Shown here in pieces: positions 24,226 to 27,591 of a stretch of DNA of 27,591 bases (position 1 is its first letter; each line of letters opens with the position of its first letter). Origin of the DNA: an uncultured Clostridia bacterium (GTDB lineage Bacteria > Bacillota > Clostridia > TANB77 > CAG-508). Location of the stretch: contig CAKPAX010000023.1 in NCBI GenBank assembly GCA_934133175.1, positions 1 to 27,591 on the forward strand, written 5' to 3'. The notes beneath the pieces were generated by a model. The model did no database searches. It was given only the letters and a program-made list of their open reading frames with translations, and was not told the DNA's origin. Position numbers and translations under genes: made by a program.

Positions 24226-26955
24226 TTGGAAAAACTAGTTTTAATAGATGGAAATAGCATAATGAATAGAGCTTTTTATGGAATAATGGGAAGCAAAACT
24301 CTTATGACAAGTGATGGAAAATATACAAATGCTATATATGGCTTTTTAGCAATATTATTTAAAATAATGGAAGATATTAATCCAGAATATTTAGTTGTTG
24401 CATTTGACTTAAAAGCTCCTACAGCAAGACACAAATTATATGAAGGTTATAAAGCAAATCGTCATGGAATGCCAGATGAACTTGCAGAGCAAATGCCAGT
24501 TATAAAAGAAATATTAAAAGCTATGAATATAGATGTTATACAAAAAGAAGGATATGAAGCGGATGACATTTTAGGGACATTATCTAAATATGGAGAAAAA
24601 CAAGGATTAGATGTTACTATATTATCAGGAGATAGAGACACATTTCAACTTGCAAGTAATCATATAACAATAAGAATACCAAGAACTAAAATGGGAAAAA
24701 CAGAAACGGAATTATATGATGAAGAAAAAATAAAAGAAGTTTATGGGTTAGTTCCAAAACAATTAATAGATGTTAAGGGGTTACAAGGAGACACATCTGA
24801 CAATATACCAGGTGTGCCAGGTGTAGGTGAAAAAACAGCAATATCTTTAGTGCAAAGATATAATTCTATAGAAAATTTATATGAAAAAATAGAAAAAAAT
24901 GAAGATGACTTAAAAGGAAAACAAAGAGAAAAAATAGTTGCTAATAAAGATTTAGCTTTTCTTTCAAAAACTCTAGGAACAATAAATTTAGAAGTGCCAA
25001 TAGATGATGATTTAAGTGACTTTAAAGTTGAAGAATGGAATAAAGAAGAAGTATTAGAATTATTTAAAAAGCTAAATTTTAAAAGATATATAGAAAAATT
25101 TAATTTATTAGATGGAAAAACAGAAAATTTAAGTAAAATACAAGAAGAACTGTTTACAATAGAAGACTTAAATGATGCCAAAAAAATTATAAAAATGATA
25201 AATAATAAAAAACAAATAATATATCATTTTGCAACAGAAGAAGATAATAATGAAGAATTAATAATAAAAGAAAAAATAGCACAAATTAGTATATTTGATA
25301 AAGAAAGTAATAAAGTATATTATATAGATTTTAAAGATAATATAAATAAATTTATAGATAACTTTAAAACTATATTTGAAAGTAATAATATAGAAAAATA
25401 TGGACATAGATTAACAAGAGATTATATTTTATTAAAACAAATAGGTATAAATCTAACAAATCTAAAATTTGATGCAAAAGTAGCTGCATATATATTAAAT
25501 CCTACAAATAACAAATATGATATAGGAATATTAGCAAATGAATATATAGGATTTAACATAGAAGAATATTTATTAAAACAAGGGATACAAGAGAAAAATC
25601 AAGAGCAAATAACTTTATTTGATACAAGTGATGAAAATAATAAAGATGATATAAATAAATATAAAAATTCAGCATACTGTTATAGTATATACAAATTAAA
25701 TGAAGTGTTTACAGAAAAATTAAAAGAAATAAACGCAATAGATTTATTTAATAATATAGATATGCCAACAGTAGAAGTATTATCAAATATGCAATGGAAT
25801 GGTATGTATGCAGATAAAGAAGAATTAGATGTATTTGGTGATGAATTAAAACAAAATTTAGAAATACTTACAAAGGATATTTATGAATTAGCAGGAGAAG
25901 AGTTTAATATAAATTCTACTAAACAATTGGGAGAAATTTTATTTGAAAAATTAGAATTACCAATAGTAAAGAAAACAAAAAATGGTTATTCAACTGATGT
26001 TGATGTTTTAGAAAAATTAAAAGCAAAGCATCCTATAATAGAAAAAATATTAGAATATAGACAATTAATGAAATTAAATTCGACATATGTTGAAGGATTA
26101 AAACCATATATTAATCCAAAAACAAATAGAATACATTCATTTTTCCATCAAACAATAACTGCAACAGGAAGAATAAGTTCAACTGAGCCAAATTTACAAA
26201 ATATACCTACAAGAATAGAACTTGGAAAAAGATTAAGAAAAGTATTTAAACCAGCAGAAGGAAGTATATATTTAGATGCTGATTATTCTCAAATAGAATT
26301 AAGAGTTTTAGCACATATGTCAAAAGATGAACATATGATAGATGCATTTAACGATAATGAAGATATACACAGACAAGCAGCTTCTAAAGTGTTTAATATT
26401 CCAATAGATGAAGTTACCAAAGAACAAAGAAGTGATGCAAAAGCTGTTAATTTTGGTATTGTATATGGAATAAGCGATTTTGGATTAGGAGAGCAATTAA
26501 GAATATCAAGAAAAAAAGCCAAAGAATATATAGAGCAATATCTAGAAAAATATGCTGGTATAAAAAACTTTATGACAAATATAACAGAAGAAGCAAAAGA
26601 AAATGGATATGTAGAAACACTATTCCATAGAAGAAGATATATTCCTGAATTAAAATCTAATAATTATATGGTTAGACAATTTGGTGCTAGAGCTGCAATG
26701 AATACTCCTATACAAGGAACAGCAGCAGATATTATGAAAATAGCAATGATAAATGTATATAATAAATTAAAAGAAAATAATTTAAAATCTAAAATAGTTT
26801 TACAAGTTCATGATGAAATGATGATAGAAACTGTAAAAGAAGAAAAAGAACAGGTTAAAAAAATATTAAAAGAAAGTATGGAAAATGCTGCTAAACTTGA
26901 AGTGCCATTAATTGCAGAGATTTCAGAAGCGGATAATTGGTATGAATGTAAATAA
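24226..26955 (+). CDS. polA: DNA polymerase I (3'-5' proofreading domain apparently inactive)
   Basis: The 909-residue enzyme repairs DNA and removes RNA primers. The N-terminal 5'-3' exonuclease domain (1-290) is complete in motifs. The middle region (about 310-490) lacks a DxE metal motif: the place expected for it reads IIYHFATEED, so proofreading is probably lost, as in other low-GC Firmicutes. The polymerase domain carries motif A DYSQIELR (686-693), NFGIVYG of motif B (742-748) and motif C HDE (862-864). It uses a TTG start 2 bases after the upstream stop, with AGGAGG about 10 bases before it. Its length is normal and no CGG codon was found. Confidence 0.97.
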   Translation: MEKLVLIDGNSIMNRAFYGIMGSKTLMTSDGKYTNAIYGFLAILFKIMEDINPEYLVVAFDLKAPTARHKLYEGYKANRHGMPDELAEQMPVIKEILKAMNIDVIQKEGYEADDILGTLSKYGEKQGLDVTILSGDRDTFQLASNHITIRIPRTKMGKTETELYDEEKIKEVYGLVPKQLIDVKGLQGDTSDNIPGVPGVGEKTAISLVQRYNSIENLYEKIEKNEDDLKGKQREKIVANKDLAFLSKTLGTINLEVPIDDDLSDFKVEEWNKEEVLELFKKLNFKRYIEKFNLLDGKTENLSKIQEELFTIEDLNDAKKIIKMINNKKQIIYHFATEEDNNEELIIKEKIAQISIFDKESNKVYYIDFKDNINKFIDNFKTIFESNNIEKYGHRLTRDYILLKQIGINLTNLKFDAKVAAYILNPTNNKYDIGILANEYIGFNIEEYLLKQGIQEKNQEQITLFDTSDENNKDDINKYKNSAYCYSIYKLNEVFTEKLKEINAIDLFNNIDMPTVEVLSNMQWNGMYADKEELDVFGDELKQNLEILTKDIYELAGEEFNINSTKQLGEILFEKLELPIVKKTKNGYSTDVDVLEKLKAKHPIIEKILEYRQLMKLNSTYVEGLKPYINPKTNRIHSFFHQTITATGRISSTEPNLQNIPTRIELGKRLRKVFKPAEGSIYLDADYSQIELRVLAHMSKDEHMIDAFNDNEDIHRQAASKVFNIPIDEVTKEQRSDAKAVNFGIVYGISDFGLGEQLRISRKKAKEYIEQYLEKYAGIKNFMTNITEEAKENGYVETLFHRRRYIPELKSNNYMVRQFGARAAMNTPIQGTAADIMKIAMINVYNKLKENNLKSKIVLQVHDEMMIETVKEEKEQVKKILKESMENAAKLEVPLIAEISEADNWYECK

Positions 26956-26994
26956 GAATTGTACAACAGATTAAGCAAGAAGGAGAGAATAATT

Positions 26995-27558
26995 GTGCTA
27001 AAATTATTAAAAAAATTATTATTTATATTAGTAATATTAATAATAATATCTTATATTTTATTTGGAGTATTTAAAGTTCAAGATAGAATTTTAAAAAATA
27101 TTTATCCAATAAAATATGAGGAATATGTTTTAAAATATTCAGAGCAATATAGCGTGGATAAAAATTTAATATATGCAATAATAAAAGCAGAGAGTAATTT
27201 TAATGAAAATGCAGTTTCTAATAAAGGTGCAACTGGATTAATGCAACTTATGCCAACAACAGCAATACAACTTGGAAAAACAATAAATGTAGATTGTAAT
27301 GAAGAAAACTTAAAAAATATTGATATTAATATTAATTTAGGTGTCAAATATATTTCTAATTTAATAGAAAAATACAATAATATAGAGGTTGCATTATCTG
27401 CATATAATGCTGGTACAGGAAATGTAGACAATTGGATAGAAAAAGGAATTATAAAAAAAGACGGATCAGACGTAGAAAACATACCTTACAAAGAAACAAA
27501 TAATTATGTTAGAAAAATACTAAGAGACTATAAAATTTACAACCAATTATATAATTAG
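26995..27558 (+). CDS. lytic transglycosylase, membrane-anchored SLT domain
   Basis: The 187-residue protein has one N-terminal membrane segment (about 6-24) and an SLT domain with KAESNFN (catalytic Glu66), GATGLMQLMP and ALSAYNAGTGNVDNW. It cuts the glycan strands of peptidoglycan from the outer face of the membrane. Frame is open upstream, but the GTG at 26995 is preferred because AAGGAGAGAATAATT precedes it directly, whereas no ribosome site serves the earlier starts. It follows polA by 39 bases and likely shares its transcript. This type of enzyme often sits next to polA in Firmicutes. A repeat copy begins three bases after its stop. Confidence 0.93.
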   Translation: MLKLLKKLLFILVILIIISYILFGVFKVQDRILKNIYPIKYEEYVLKYSEQYSVDKNLIYAIIKAESNFNENAVSNKGATGLMQLMPTTAIQLGKTINVDCNEENLKNIDININLGVKYISNLIEKYNNIEVALSAYNAGTGNVDNWIEKGIIKKDGSDVENIPYKETNNYVRKILRDYKIYNQLYN

Positions 27559-27560
27559 AT

Positions 27561-27591
27561 TGTCAATGGGGACGTAGTTTTTTGACAACTT
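27561..27591. repeat. 31-bp hairpin repeat, copy 2 (at window edge)
   Basis: 29 of 31 bases match copy 1 (22627-22657), in the same orientation. Arms TTGTCAA (27560-27566) and TTGACAA (27582-27588) pair perfectly around a GGGGACGTAG-bearing loop. The right end may extend beyond the window. It begins three bases after the transglycosylase stop and could also work as a terminator hairpin. Confidence 0.82.

Noticed and set aside
1..27591. CRISPR array, complete insertion sequence, rRNA genes
   Set aside because: No regularly spaced repeats, no transposase gene with terminal inverted repeats, and no rRNA segments were seen on either strand.

Overview
The window looks like chromosomal DNA of a very AT-rich Gram-positive bacterium, most likely an uncultured gut-type member of the Clostridia (Bacillota). 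The evidence is the A-ending codon use, the AGGAGG ribosome sites, the TTGACA/extended TATAAT promoters, a T-box leader on ileS, a long class-2-type IleRS, clostridial-style prepilin-like and membrane-anchored proteins, and the gene orders ychF-lysS, tsaD-recG-metK and polA-lytic transglycosylase. The species cannot be named from the sequence.

Layout. 1-3960 is accessory: the C-terminus of a probable MobV/Pre relaxase, a small unknown protein, a membrane-anchored coiled-coil protein (-), a DUF3800 protein with a candidate small RNA converging on its 3' end, and two small unknown genes. 3962-5615 (-) is a GT-C (PMT/ArnT-like) glycosyltransferase interrupted by a +1 frameshift. 5751-9453 is an isoleucine T-box controlling a DUF1653 gene and ileS. 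tRNA-Thr(GGT) and an orphan with a C/H motif follow on the minus strand, then ychF-lysS. On the minus strand come a prepilin-like protein and another orphan. 15042-20998 is a housekeeping operon: M50 site-2 protease, tsaD (also with a +1 frameshift), metallophosphoesterase, recG, a small membrane protein and metK. A FAD oxidoreductase of foreign codon style follows. The last operon holds a GT-C mannosyltransferase-like protein, polA and a lytic transglycosylase. Two copies of a 31-bp hairpin repeat flank this last operon.

Most interesting signal. Both interrupted genes (tsaD, normally essential, and the glycosyltransferase) break in the same way: one extra C lies in front of a conserved glycine GGA codon, so the zero-frame codon at the break is CGG. 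By my reading by eye, these are the only two in-frame CGG codons in about 7,000 codons of native-looking genes. The other in-frame CGG codons are all in four orphan or imported-looking genes of different composition. This suggests that CGG may be vacant or very poorly decoded, and that ribosomes skip one base at CGG-N and read GGN as glycine (+1 frameshifting or four-base decoding). A systematic sequencing error is the main alternative.

The remaining genes are mostly conserved housekeeping functions in tight operons (translation, tRNA modification, DNA repair, SAM synthesis), with single-gene cargo inserted between them, each carrying its own promoter and terminator.
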